Positions 1 to 8,250 of a DNA stretch of 23,232 bases are shown here, in pieces. Origin of the DNA: an uncultured Clostridia bacterium (lineage in GTDB: Bacteria; Bacillota; Clostridia; UMGS1810); NCBI GenBank assembly GCA_934463115.1, contig CAKSIN010000032.1, positions 1-23,232 of the forward strand, given 5' to 3'. The position numbers and the translations under genes are program-made. The notes beneath the pieces were generated by a model. It saw only the letters and a list, made by a program, of their open reading frames with translations. It searched no databases and was not told where the DNA came from. The number at the start of each line of letters is the position of its first letter. Within the stretch, counting starts at the first letter, position 1.

Positions 1-840
1 GCCTTTCTTAACATCATTAAACAGAGAATTAAATCTAACCGTCATTGCCACAAATTCTGCACGGCTAACATTATCATTCGGTCTGAATGTGTTATCTGCG
101 TAACCTTTAATAATACCGTACTTTGAAAGATAGCCGATATAATCGGAATACCATTCGCTTTTGGATACATCATTAAAGTTTGACTTACCACTGATTTTTT
201 CGCCTTTCTGTTCGGAAATAAGCCTTGCAAAAATAGCAGCAGCTTCAGCACGGCTCATATTGTTGTCCGGTCTGAAAGTGCCGTCCGCATAACCGAAAAT
301 ATATGCTTTATGCTCGCTTGCCGGGAGTATAAGCATACCGTTTTTATCCGTTGTGCCATTAGCGGAATTATTCTTTTTATCCTTTAAGATAATGGAAACA
401 TCAGCTTTTGCGTTACCTTTATTGTCGGTTGCCTTAATGGTGTAGTAATTGTCGCCTGTGAGATCTGCACCATTCGGAAGTGTCAGCGTGATTTTGCCGT
501 CCTTATCGGTTGATTTTGAAACAGATACATTTTTTCCGTTTTTATCTGTTACTGTAATGTTTGTAATTCTTGAAGTCATTCCCGTTTGCAGGGAATAGGT
601 AAACAGGCTTGTTGCCGCATACGCAATCACGATACACACAAAAAGCCAAAACTGAAATGTTTGAGAAATCTGCTTTTTTTCGTTTTTTAAGCGTATTTTT
701 TCTTTCCCGATAAGCGATATTACAAGCATTGCCGCCGCTACCGCAATACTGTTTGCAAGAATCATCGGCAGTGTGCATTTCTGCACAAACATAAACGCTT
801 TGTTTGCATCGTTCATATTGGTAAAGAAAATCATCAGCAT
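1..840 (-). CDS. Chimeric membrane/Ig-like/SLH protein, partial at the left edge
   Basis: The minus-strand frame is open for 280 codons from an ATG at 840 to the window edge. Residues 25-45 and 63-83 are hydrophobic helices; the first follows a segment (FFTNMNDANKAF, LPMILANSIAVA) that resembles the end of a LytS-type 5TM receptor domain. Residues about 92-152 look like a bacterial Ig-like domain (VTDKNGK, KSTDKDGKITLTLPNG). SLH motifs follow: residues 176-209 (YADGTFRPDNNMSRAEA) and 222-270 (GYADNTFRPNDNVSRAEF), with a third starting near 273. SLH domains bind secondary wall polymers, so the C-terminus should be extracellular and wall-attached. There is no ribosome site before the ATG, the first transmembrane helices of a 5TM domain are missing, and the frame is open upstream into the receiver gene remnant in another frame. 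This suggests fusion of unrelated genes, or a decayed gene. Confidence 0.6.
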   Translation of the reverse strand, partial: MLMIFFTNMNDANKAFMFVQKCTLPMILANSIAVAAAMLVISLIGKEKIRLKNEKKQISQTFQFWLFVCIVIAYAATSLFTYSLQTGMTSRITNITVTDKNGKNVSVSKSTDKDGKITLTLPNGADLTGDNYYTIKATDNKGNAKADVSIILKDKKNNSANGTTDKNGMLILPASEHKAYIFGYADGTFRPDNNMSRAEAAAIFARLISEQKGEKISGKSNFNDVSKSEWYSDYIGYLSKYGIIKGYADNTFRPNDNVSRAEFVAMTVRFNSLFNDVKKG

Positions 841-1103
841 AGCCGAAAGAGAATAATCCGAACTCCGATTTTGGAAGACGGATTTTTTATCTTTAATTCC
901 TTTGCAATTTTGAACCCCGAAACAGACGGCATCATTATTTTTGTAAAGCACAAGTCAATCGAAAATCTGTCCGAGCACATAAACTCCATAGCACGCTTAG
1001 AATCGGAGAAAGGCATAATATCGGCAGACGGAAAAATTTCAGCCAAAAATTCCTGTATTTTTTTAATTTCATTTTCGTTGTTATCGATAAGTAAAATAAG
1101 CAT
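834..1103 (-). pseudogene. Truncated response-regulator receiver domain
   Basis: The 89-aa product starts at an ATG preceded by AAGGAAGG six bases upstream. It begins like a receiver domain: beta-1 and the acidic pair in LILLIDNNENE, then helix 1, then DLCFTKIMMP where the usual motif is D-x-x-x-x-D-x-x-M-P. The phospho-acceptor Asp is Lys here, so the domain cannot be phosphorylated in the usual way. The product stops after about 80 residues of receiver similarity (NPSSKIGV, then unrelated residues), with no output domain. The next frame continues into the 5TM-like segment of the neighbouring chimera. Both features point to a decayed gene, probably once part of a LytS/LytR-like sensor-regulator locus. 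That pairing is inferred only from position. Confidence 0.6.
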
Positions 1104-1143
1104 TTTTTGCCTTCCTTCACCTTTTATTTTATCAATTGCATTT

Positions 1144-1176
1144 ATTATAAAACCAAAAGGACAACAAAAGGACAAC
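1144..1176 (-). promoter_or_regulatory. Tandem 11-mers next to a -10 box
   Basis: AAAAGGACAAC occurs twice head-to-tail at 1155-1165 and 1166-1176. On the minus strand a TATAAT box lies at 1149-1144, so the repeats cover the -35 region of a possible promoter for the receiver remnant. Direct repeats upstream of -10 are typical activator sites (LytTR regulators use them), but no regulator can be assigned. No good -35 hexamer is present at 16-18 bp. Confidence 0.35.
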
Positions 1177-1230
1177 AAACATTAGAATTTTTTTGAAAAA
1201 ATATTCTTTAAGAAGTTTGGGATATATACT

Positions 1231-1288
1231 AAAAAAGCGGACAAGAAAAAGGAAATAGTAAACATAAAAGGGCATTTACAATGTCCGC
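1231..1288 (-). terminator. Possible second structured terminator
   Basis: On the minus strand GCGGACA (1288-1282) pairs with TGTCCGC (1243-1237), enclosing a shorter GTAAA/TTTAC pairing, and is followed by six T (1236-1231). The loop is long, so this is weaker than the terminator at 1335-1364. It could act as a backup for the LRR operon. Confidence 0.35.
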
Positions 1289-1334
1289 ACCCCCCGCCCG
1301 TTTCCTTATTCAAACAAAAAAGTTTATACTAAAT

Positions 1335-1364
1335 AAAAAACAGTCTCCGAAGAAACTGTTTTTT
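1335..1364 (-). terminator. Terminator of the LRR operon
   Basis: A 13-bp stem of AAAAAACAGTCTC (1335-1347) with GAAACTGTTTTTT (1352-1364) closes a CGAA loop (TTCG on the minus strand). The A- and T-rich ends let it work in either direction. It lies 23 bp after the stop codon of the 1388-3058 gene. Confidence 0.8.
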
Positions 1365-1387
1365 AACATTATTAAATTTACAGGACT

Positions 1388-3058
1388 TTATATGTTTTTT
1401 GCATTGCACACCGGCTTTATGCTGTCGAGATTACTCCAAACCATAGCCTTTGCACGTGTATAAGCTTTACTTGTCACAAATGTAAACTTTGTACCGTCAT
1501 ACGGACTCAACATTACTTCGACAACACTATTTCCGTTATAAAGAGCAATAACAACAATTTCGCCGTTTTCTATATTTTTCGGCTTTACGACTATATTTCC
1601 GTTATCATCACGCTCTGCACTTATGCTTTTGCAGTATTTGATAATACTGTCGTCTATTGAATAATTTTCTCCCTTATCTATCGCTTTCCAATCGTCTTTG
1701 TCCCCGGTATAACAAACCTCTTTTAATTTTCTGCAGTTGTAAAACGCATAATCGCCAATGTTCATTACACTGCCGGGAATTGCAGCGCTTGTTAAGCTTG
1801 AACAGCTGTAGAACGCTTTGCTTCCAATGCCCGTTACACCGCTCGGAACGGTAATTTCCGCAATGCCGCTGCAGCCGTCAAAGGCATAATTGCCAACAAT
1901 TTTTGCGCCGTTCGGGATTGTTACGGATGTTAAATTTTCGCAGCCGGAAAACGCTCCGTCGGCAATAACCGTTACACCGTCGGGGATATTAAACACGGTA
2001 TTCTGCTTTTTAATCGAAAAACGTATAATCTCCGTTTTTTCTTTGTTGTACAAAATCCCGTTTTCGGAGCAATAAGCGGCATTGTCTGCATTAACGTCTA
2101 TACTTTCCATTTTTGTGCAGCTGTAAAACGCATAATCGCCGATATTTGTTACATTTTTCGGAATTACCATGCCTGTTAAGCCGCTGCAGCCTTCAAACGC
2201 ATGACTGCCGATGCTTACCATGCTGTCGGGAATTGTGATGCTTTTCAGACCTCCGCAACCATTAAATGCAGAATCGGCAATGGTTTTTGTTCCGGATTTT
2301 ATGACGCAATCACTTATCTTATCTTTGTTCAACGCCCAATCATCTGCTTTGATAAGATGATTTCCTATATACAATACATCCCATTTTGAATCATCATTAT
2401 AGAATCCGGTGAACTGAAAAGCATTATCGCCGATACTTACTACGCTGTCGGAGATTGTGACATCATTTAGCTTTTTGCAATAGTTAAATGCAAATTTACC
2501 AATGCTCTCCGTGCCGCTCTCTATTACAACCTTTGTCAGCTCGCCACAGCTGTAAAACGCTCCCTCGCCGATATTTTTTACATTGCCCGGTATCGTCACT
2601 GATTTTAAGCTGTCGCAATACTGAAAAGCTTCGTCGCCGATACTCGCAACGCCCGACGGGAACGCTATGTCCGATAAAGCGTTACAATTGTAAAAAGCCC
2701 CTTTATTGATGGTTATTACACTGCCGGGAATTGTAACGCTTTTCAGACCTGTACATTCGAAAAAAGCGTATTCGCCGATGTTTGCCGCACCGTCGGAAAT
2801 CACAACCGTTTCAATCTCTTCTTTAATTTTAGAATTAACCCACGGTGCGAGCGATCCTTCTGTACTTTTCGAATAATAATTCGGCATATTGCCCGTACCG
2901 CTTATTGTGAGCGTTCTTTTTTCATCATCATATTCCCAGCTAAGATCTTTTCCGCATGAGCCGCTATACGCATTTTCGGCAAATGCCGCTATGGGAATAA
3001 GCGTGAAAATCATACAAAATGCAGCAACCGCCGCCCATATTTGTTTTGTTTTAAGCAT
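1388..3058 (-). CDS. Secreted BspA-like leucine-rich repeat protein
   Basis: The 556-aa product starts with a signal peptide: K at residues 3 and 5, a hydrophobic core WAAVAAFCMIFTLIPIAAFA, and a likely cut after AFA. About thirteen LRR_5/BspA-type repeats of ~23 residues fill residues 90-490, with the core IG-x-x-AF-x-x-C-x-x-L-x-x-V-x-IP (for example IGDEAFQYCDSLKSVTIPGN). A C-terminal ~70-residue domain (VVIALYNGNSVVEV ... AYTRAKAMVWSNLDSIKPVC) is of a type often found at the end of clostridial surface proteins. There is no SLH or sortase signal, so it is probably released or held non-covalently. The family is linked to adhesion and host protein binding; no ligand can be named. The ATG at 3058 is preferred to an upstream TTG because the GGCGGAA ribosome site is better spaced. 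It is 31 bp after the upstream LRR-SLH gene, so one operon. Confidence 0.85.
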   Translation of the reverse strand: MLKTKQIWAAVAAFCMIFTLIPIAAFAENAYSGSCGKDLSWEYDDEKRTLTISGTGNMPNYYSKSTEGSLAPWVNSKIKEEIETVVISDGAANIGEYAFFECTGLKSVTIPGSVITINKGAFYNCNALSDIAFPSGVASIGDEAFQYCDSLKSVTIPGNVKNIGEGAFYSCGELTKVVIESGTESIGKFAFNYCKKLNDVTISDSVVSIGDNAFQFTGFYNDDSKWDVLYIGNHLIKADDWALNKDKISDCVIKSGTKTIADSAFNGCGGLKSITIPDSMVSIGSHAFEGCSGLTGMVIPKNVTNIGDYAFYSCTKMESIDVNADNAAYCSENGILYNKEKTEIIRFSIKKQNTVFNIPDGVTVIADGAFSGCENLTSVTIPNGAKIVGNYAFDGCSGIAEITVPSGVTGIGSKAFYSCSSLTSAAIPGSVMNIGDYAFYNCRKLKEVCYTGDKDDWKAIDKGENYSIDDSIIKYCKSISAERDDNGNIVVKPKNIENGEIVVIALYNGNSVVEVMLSPYDGTKFTFVTSKAYTRAKAMVWSNLDSIKPVCNAKNI

Positions 3059-3089
3059 AAGCAAATTCCGCCTTTCCTTTTTGTGTTTT

Positions 3090-4970
3090 TTAGTTATTGT
3101 TCAATACATAAGAAAATTTCCAAAACATTGTTGCGGTGTCGGCTCTTGTGGGTGTCACCTTGGGGCAGATTGAATATTCATAGCCGTTGGGCGAATGAAT
3201 AAACATAATATTTCTTTCAAAACACCAACTCATCGGAACAACAGCGTAATCCGATATATCGTTCTTATCGCTGTAGTCAGACCGCAAAAGATTCAGGTTT
3301 TCGTCAATATTTGTATCCAATCCCTTGGTTTGAGCGTATCTGTAGAAAATCGCCGCAATTTGCTCCCTCGTCACTGCAGCGTCGGGCGAAAATGTGTTGT
3401 TTCCCGTTCCGTTCAGAATACCGTTTGCCGCAGCCCATGCAATAGGCTTTTTGTACCATTCCTGCGTTAAATCGGTAAATGCCAAGCTATCCCCTGACTC
3501 CGGCTGACCTGCAAGACGGTAAAACATTGTTGCGAACTGCGCTCTGGTAATGGTATTGTCGGGTGAAAATGTATCGGCTCCCGTCCCGGTCATAATTCCA
3601 CTGTCTATACAAAATTCAATTCCGCTGTGATTCGGATCGCCGTCCGCACTCTGTATATCCTTGAATCTTTTTACCGCGCAGTTATTTCCTTTTTCCTCGC
3701 ACGTGTATCTGTCATCCGCAGCTGCCGTCGGCTCACCCTTGTCAATCACTTCGCCCGTATCGAGCAAAATGCATTTAAATCCGTTGTCGCGCGCGTATTG
3801 CTCTGCAGCCGTGCCGCTGTAGCATTTGATTACAAGATTTTCGTTCCGTACATCATAGTCGTTTACATAATCCCAGCCGAAAGCGTGCATATCAATCTGC
3901 TTTACACTTCTCGGAATTGTAACCTCGTTTAAGTTATTGCAGCGGAAGAACGCCGCTTCACCAATATGCTCGACACCCTCGGAAATTGTGAGGTTCGAAA
4001 GGCTCTCGCACCATGAAAAGGCATTATTACCTATTTCTTTTACATTTCCGGGAATGACAATATTATTAAGATTTTTGCACCAATAAAACCCGAGATGAGA
4101 AATTGATTTTAACGTTGATGGGAATTTAACCGATGTAATATTCGACATTCCAAATGCATCCGCACCCATCAGAGTTGTGCCCTCGCGGATTTCTGTATCG
4201 CCCGTTGCCTCCCATTCATGAATTTGTTTGTTCTGAGTCGGGGCTGACGGATCAGAGCCGTCAATCTCGGCATAACCGATTCTTATTCCGGCGATTAGGT
4301 ATTGACCGTGATACTGTATTCCGTTTATACGATTATTGGCATCTTTGTCGTATGATGAACCGAAAAATATTCTCTTGCCCATATATTCAAGGTTTTTGGG
4401 CATTGTAATATTTTTAAGAGCCTTACCGCTTATTGCCTCATCACCTATATATCTTACACTGTCGGGAATAACCAGCGTTTCGAGTTCATCACCGCAGTTT
4501 ATGGCAGCGTTTTTGATAACCTCCAGTCCGTCATTTAATTTAAGATATTTTAAGTATCTGCAATCAATGGCTCTGTTTCCGATTTCCCTGACGGTAGCGG
4601 GCAGGATAATTCCGACAATTTTTGCCGCACTGTCCCGAAGTGCGCCGTCGCCTATAGCCGTAACGGGGTGTCCGTTAATTTCCGAAGGTATATTGAATTC
4701 GTATTCGCCACCCATAAATTTTCCGGCATAGTCCGTAATCATTGCCGAACCGTCGTCGCGTATGGTATAAATCAGAGAAGAGTCGTCATTCGGATCGTCC
4801 TTTTCTCTCATTTGCTCCATATCGTCGGTTACAGCCGTTTTGCTTCCCTCATAATATTCCTCTCCGTACTCTGTGTCGTAAACGCTCCATGCACTCACCG
4901 TCGGAACACATGCTGCGGCAAACAGAATTGCCGCACCCGTCACAGCAGATACAAACCGCCTTAATTGCAT
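3090..4970 (-). CDS. Secreted LRR_5 protein with C-terminal SLH domains
   Basis: The 626-aa product has a signal peptide (QLRRFVSAVTGAAILFAAA, cut near VSA). A linker follows, then BspA-type repeats at residues ~95-390 (IGDGALRDSAAKIVGIILP, IGNNAFSWCESLSNLTISEG), and after ~430 three SLH-type units. The first two are clear: FKDIQSADGDPNHSGIEFCIDSG with TFSPDNTITRAQFATMFYRL, and FTDLTQEWYKKPIAWAAANG with TFSPDAAVTREQIAAIFYRY. The third is divergent (VPMSWCFERNIMF ... TPTRADTATMFWKF). SLH units anchor the protein in the cell wall, displaying the LRR domain. The start at 4970 gives a 9-bp spacing from GAAAGG; an in-frame ATG at 4976 is closer than usual. It is first in the operon with the SLH-less LRR gene, and divergent from the tandem-HTH regulator. 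Confidence 0.87.
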   Translation of the reverse strand: MQLRRFVSAVTGAAILFAAACVPTVSAWSVYDTEYGEEYYEGSKTAVTDDMEQMREKDDPNDDSSLIYTIRDDGSAMITDYAGKFMGGEYEFNIPSEINGHPVTAIGDGALRDSAAKIVGIILPATVREIGNRAIDCRYLKYLKLNDGLEVIKNAAINCGDELETLVIPDSVRYIGDEAISGKALKNITMPKNLEYMGKRIFFGSSYDKDANNRINGIQYHGQYLIAGIRIGYAEIDGSDPSAPTQNKQIHEWEATGDTEIREGTTLMGADAFGMSNITSVKFPSTLKSISHLGFYWCKNLNNIVIPGNVKEIGNNAFSWCESLSNLTISEGVEHIGEAAFFRCNNLNEVTIPRSVKQIDMHAFGWDYVNDYDVRNENLVIKCYSGTAAEQYARDNGFKCILLDTGEVIDKGEPTAAADDRYTCEEKGNNCAVKRFKDIQSADGDPNHSGIEFCIDSGIMTGTGADTFSPDNTITRAQFATMFYRLAGQPESGDSLAFTDLTQEWYKKPIAWAAANGILNGTGNNTFSPDAAVTREQIAAIFYRYAQTKGLDTNIDENLNLLRSDYSDKNDISDYAVVPMSWCFERNIMFIHSPNGYEYSICPKVTPTRADTATMFWKFSYVLNNN

Positions 4971-5017
4971 AATCATCAGCCTTTCTTTTTATTATTGAAC
5001 TTTGCGTTTATATGCTT

Positions 5018-5079
5018 ATTTTACCATGATTTTTAAATTTAGGAAACATCATTTCCACTATTGGCATTGCCGTATACGG
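5018..5079. promoter_or_regulatory. Palindromes between the LRR-SLH operon and the HTH regulator
   Basis: GGAAA-CATCA-TTTCC (5042-5056) and the perfect 10-bp palindrome CCGTATACGG (5070-5079) lie in the divergent intergenic region. A minus-strand -10 TAAAAT is at 5023-5018, and the position 17 bp upstream (TTTCCT, 5046-5041) falls inside the first palindrome. A regulator bound there would cover the operon promoter. The tandem-HTH protein is the obvious candidate, by position only. Confidence 0.4.
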
Positions 5080-5099
5080 AAATGTTTTTAATTTTTTAT

Positions 5100-5127
5100 T
5101 TGATTTTTTTCATAAATATGATATACT
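5100..5127 (+). promoter_or_regulatory. Promoter of the tandem-HTH gene
   Basis: TTGATT (5100-5105), 16 bp, TATACT (5122-5127), followed about 30 bases later by the ATG at 5160. Confidence 0.5.
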
Positions 5128-5159
5128 TGTTATACAATAACGCACAGGGAAGTGAAAAT

Positions 5160-6887
5160 ATGTTTCATGAAAAACTGAATGAATATATGGAATTGCTGCA
5201 CTGCTCCGGCAAGGAATTTGCAAAGTATTCCGGAATATCCGAGGCAACCGTCAGCAGATACAAATCCGGTGCAAGAATACCGAAGGCAAATTCGGAAGAT
5301 ATGAAAAAGCTGTGCCGCGGAATCTGCCTGACTGCCGAAAAAAGAGGCGTCGATATGCCGTACGGTGCCGTACTGCGCAGTCTCAACAGTCTTGCTGAAA
5401 CCGCAGCTTTTGACTATGACTCGCTGCAGGCAAAGTTTAATATGCTGTGTTCTGTGTTCTCGGTTAATCTTGCCGATATGTCAAAAAAGCTCAAGTACGA
5501 TTCATCATATGTGTCGCGAATCAGAAACGGCATACGCAGGCCGTCTAATCCGCAGAAATTTGCATGCGACACTGCCGAGTATTTTTCGGCGTATTACGCC
5601 TGCGATAATCACAAAAAAATTATTGCCGAAATGCTAAGCATTAAACCGGAACAAATAGAAACGTCCGAAGCATATACATCAACGCTTACCGACTGGCTCA
5701 CAGCAGGCGAATCGTCAAAAAAAAGCGAAAATCCCGTAAAGAAATTTTTGGATAAGCTGGATTCATTCGACCTGAACAAATACATAAAGGCTATCCGCTT
5801 TGACGAATTAAAAGTTCCGACTCTCCCCTTTCAGCTGCCGACGTCAAAAAATTACTACGGTATAGAAGAAATGAAAAACGGAGAGCTTGACTTTTTAAAG
5901 GCTACCGCGCTTTCAAAATCCAAACACAGCGTTTTTATGTACAGCGATATGCAAATGGATGATATGGCTGCCGACATGGAGTTTTCAAAGAAATATATGT
6001 TCGGACTTGCCGCAATGCTGAAAAAGGGACTGCATCTCAATGTCGTTCACAATTTAAACCGCCCGTTCAACGAACTTATGCTGGGACTTGAATGCTGGAT
6101 ACCTCTTTACATGACCGGACAGATTTCACCGTATTATTTAAAGGGTATGCACAACGGACTTTTCTGCCGTTTTCTGAATGTTTCCGGAGCAGCCGCACTG
6201 TCCGGCGAATGCATTTCGGGATATCATGCAAAGGGAAAATATTATCTGACAAAAAGCAAAGACGAGCTTGCGTATTACCGCGAACGGAGCAAATGCATTC
6301 TGAAAAAAGCTCACTCGCTTATGGACATATACCGCGAGGACAGGGCAGCTGAACTTTCGGCATTTCTGCTTGCCGATTCGCATACAGCGGGCAGCCGCCG
6401 AAACATCCTGTCCACACTGCCTGTTTACACGGCAACGGACGAATTTTTGAACGGATTCCTCAAAAAGCGCAATGTGCCTGCCGACCAAATAAAAAAAATA
6501 CTGGAATATGCCGCTCTGCGCAGGGAGCAAACGCTTGAAATACTAAAGACCGATTCTGTTTCGGATGAGATACCCTGCCCCGACAAAAGCGAATTTGATA
6601 AACATCCGCTCTCGGCGGATTTGTCACACATGTTTTGCAATACAAACTATGAATACACATATGAAGAATACAATTATCATCTGCATCTTACAAAGGAGTT
6701 TGCAAATAAAAACAAAAATTATACTGCTGCCGAATCGAGAAAAAACGCATTCGCAAATATACAGATTCTGATTCACGAAAACAAATATGTTATGATATCC
6801 AAAAACACGTCGCCGACAATTCACTTTGTGATTAATCATCCGACGCTCAGAAATGCAATTGAAAATATAGAATTTCCGATACTTTAA
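5160..6887 (+). CDS. Large regulator with two tandem helix-turn-helix domains
   Basis: The 575-aa product has two XRE-like HTH domains near the N-terminus: residues ~8-55 (GKEFAKYSGISEATVSRYKSG) and ~90-140 (LADMSKKLKYDSSYVSRIRNG). The remaining ~420 residues are soluble, with no transmembrane segment, and include a conserved-looking core (RPFNELMLGLECWIPLYMTG, then LSGECISGYHAKGKYYL). I know this architecture as a group of uncharacterised clostridial regulators; the ligand or partner of the C-terminal part is unknown. The ATG at 5160 is chosen because AGGGAAGTG sits just upstream and the HTH begins soon after; the upstream in-frame extension is hydrophobic, AT-rich and lies over the promoter. 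It is divergent from the LRR-SLH operon with two palindromes between them, so control of surface protein expression is plausible but unproven. Confidence 0.75.
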   Translation: MFHEKLNEYMELLHCSGKEFAKYSGISEATVSRYKSGARIPKANSEDMKKLCRGICLTAEKRGVDMPYGAVLRSLNSLAETAAFDYDSLQAKFNMLCSVFSVNLADMSKKLKYDSSYVSRIRNGIRRPSNPQKFACDTAEYFSAYYACDNHKKIIAEMLSIKPEQIETSEAYTSTLTDWLTAGESSKKSENPVKKFLDKLDSFDLNKYIKAIRFDELKVPTLPFQLPTSKNYYGIEEMKNGELDFLKATALSKSKHSVFMYSDMQMDDMAADMEFSKKYMFGLAAMLKKGLHLNVVHNLNRPFNELMLGLECWIPLYMTGQISPYYLKGMHNGLFCRFLNVSGAAALSGECISGYHAKGKYYLTKSKDELAYYRERSKCILKKAHSLMDIYREDRAAELSAFLLADSHTAGSRRNILSTLPVYTATDEFLNGFLKKRNVPADQIKKILEYAALRREQTLEILKTDSVSDEIPCPDKSEFDKHPLSADLSHMFCNTNYEYTYEEYNYHLHLTKEFANKNKNYTAAESRKNAFANIQILIHENKYVMISKNTSPTIHFVINHPTLRNAIENIEFPIL

Positions 6888-6891
6888 AAGC

Positions 6892-6936
6892 ACCCGATAT
6901 GAATGCAATGTTCTTCATATCGGGTACTATTTTTTA
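6892..6936 (+). terminator. Terminator of the tandem-HTH gene
   Basis: A perfect 12-bp stem, ACCCGATATGAA (6892-6903) with TTCATATCGGGT (6914-6925), is followed by a run of T from 6929. It begins 4 bp after the stop codon. Confidence 0.9.
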
Positions 6937-6961
6937 TCCGTTTTTTAAACCTATCTTGAAT

Positions 6962-7004
6962 CGGCATAAAGTGTAATGCCGTCACGAAGCGGAAAGGGAA
7001 TTTG
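6962..7004. repeat. Remnant of the dispersed repeat's right end, with adjacent hairpin
   Basis: 6981-7004 matches the right end of the 234-bp dispersed repeat (copy at 16711-16944) at about 20 of 24 positions, ending in GGGAATTTG. It overlaps the stop codon and last codons of spoIIP. Next to it, CGGCAT (6962-6967) and ATGCCG (6976-6981) form a short hairpin. The rest of the element is not present. Confidence 0.6.
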
Positions 7005-8223
7005 TAATTAAATCCGCCAACCCCCGTCCCAAGTACCTTGCGGCGGCGAGCGCCTCATCGAGCGTGTTGGAATTTGTGCCGACCTCAAAGAGCAGCGATC
7101 CGGATGTAAGATGCATATTAAACCTCTCGCGGCGCAGATTTACCGGGCGCATCAGAGTGGGATATTTTTTATTAAAATACTGCTGAATTTTGAGCGCAAG
7201 CACAAAGTTATTCTGCCAGTTCGGATTCGGCAGATTGGTGTCACTTCCGCACACCGTCATCACCTGCGCCGCAACATCTCCGCCGATGTTGGAGGTAAAC
7301 TTTATACCGGTTTCACTGTCGCCGAGCGCGTCGCGGTGGATATCGAAAACAAACTTTATCGTGGGATATTTTTCCAGATTTTTTTTAATCACGTTTTCGG
7401 TTTTGTTGTACGAATCGTTGTACGACGGATAGTCGTTTATCGTTTTGTCGTGAATGACCTTTACACCGCCTTTTTCCAAGTATTTCGCCACCTCATCGCC
7501 CACGCGGAGCATGTTCCTCTTTGAATCCTGCGTGCGAAAATTGCCCGTCTGCTCATAGGGGTATGCCGCGCTGGAGGTGTAGCTTTCGCTGGCATGGGTG
7601 TGCACAATCAGAACGCACGGCTTTGACAAATCGGGATTCAGAGTCAAATTTTCCTTAACAAGTTTGGCGGTGTCTATGCTGTAATCGGTTTCGTTTTTCA
7701 CCTCGATATCGGCAGAGGAATTGTTTTGATTTTTTATTTTCGGGGAATTTTCCGCTTTCGGCGCAGGCGGTTCGCTCTCGGCTGAATCCGCTTCTTTCGG
7801 CGAGAACATCGGCGAGGCATAGGCAATCATATTTTCTGCCGCCGACACATCACTGCCGAAGAAAAAACACAAAACACGTGAAAAAAGCGATGATTTTTTT
7901 TCATCGGATTGATCGGCAGACAAAACAGGCACAGCGTCCGCCATGCCTGTTTGCAGTACCCTCTTTGCGCTGTACATGTCGCTGCTTTTGATAACTGTCC
8001 ATGCCACAAAAGCAAATATCAGCGCCGACACCACACATGCCGCCGCAATGACGGTCGGGCGCGTGATGATTATACCGCGAAACCGCCTTTGCCCCGTGTT
8101 TTTTTGCCGGGGCACAATCCGCGTAGGTTCTCTGCGTGTGCGCAGCCTCGGTGAACTGCATTTTTTTGCGTATGACGAATATTTTGTGCTTTCATATGAT
8201 TTTTTTCTGCCGGTTAATCTCAT
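6982..8223 (-). CDS. spoIIP: Stage II sporulation protein P
   Basis: The 413-aa product has a basic cytoplasmic N-terminus, one membrane anchor at residues ~56-78, a low-complexity linker (to ~180) and a SpoIIP hydrolase domain. Diagnostic motifs are VLIVHTHASESYT (~204-216), FVFDIHRDA (~290) and FEVGTNSNTLDEAL (near the end). In the family, SpoIIP is a peptidoglycan amidase/endopeptidase that works with SpoIID and SpoIIM to thin septal wall and drive forespore engulfment. The start has GGAGG seven bases upstream. The gene lies 27 bp after a replication-initiator-like gene and is probably co-transcribed. The last residues, NSLSAS and stop, are encoded by a remnant of the dispersed repeat and are not part of the normal family C-terminus. 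Confidence 0.93.
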   Translation of the reverse strand: MRLTGRKKSYESTKYSSYAKKCSSPRLRTRREPTRIVPRQKNTGQRRFRGIIITRPTVIAAACVVSALIFAFVAWTVIKSSDMYSAKRVLQTGMADAVPVLSADQSDEKKSSLFSRVLCFFFGSDVSAAENMIAYASPMFSPKEADSAESEPPAPKAENSPKIKNQNNSSADIEVKNETDYSIDTAKLVKENLTLNPDLSKPCVLIVHTHASESYTSSAAYPYEQTGNFRTQDSKRNMLRVGDEVAKYLEKGGVKVIHDKTINDYPSYNDSYNKTENVIKKNLEKYPTIKFVFDIHRDALGDSETGIKFTSNIGGDVAAQVMTVCGSDTNLPNPNWQNNFVLALKIQQYFNKKYPTLMRPVNLRRERFNMHLTSGSLLFEVGTNSNTLDEALAAARYLGRGLADLITNSLSAS

Positions 8224-8250
8224 GCCTTTTCCTCCCTATACATCTATGTT

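Noticed and set aside
3401..3410. TTCCCGTTCC inside the LRR-SLH gene, identical to the repeat's end motif.
   Set aside because: It is ordinary coding sequence for an SLH motif; no flanking similarity to the repeat.
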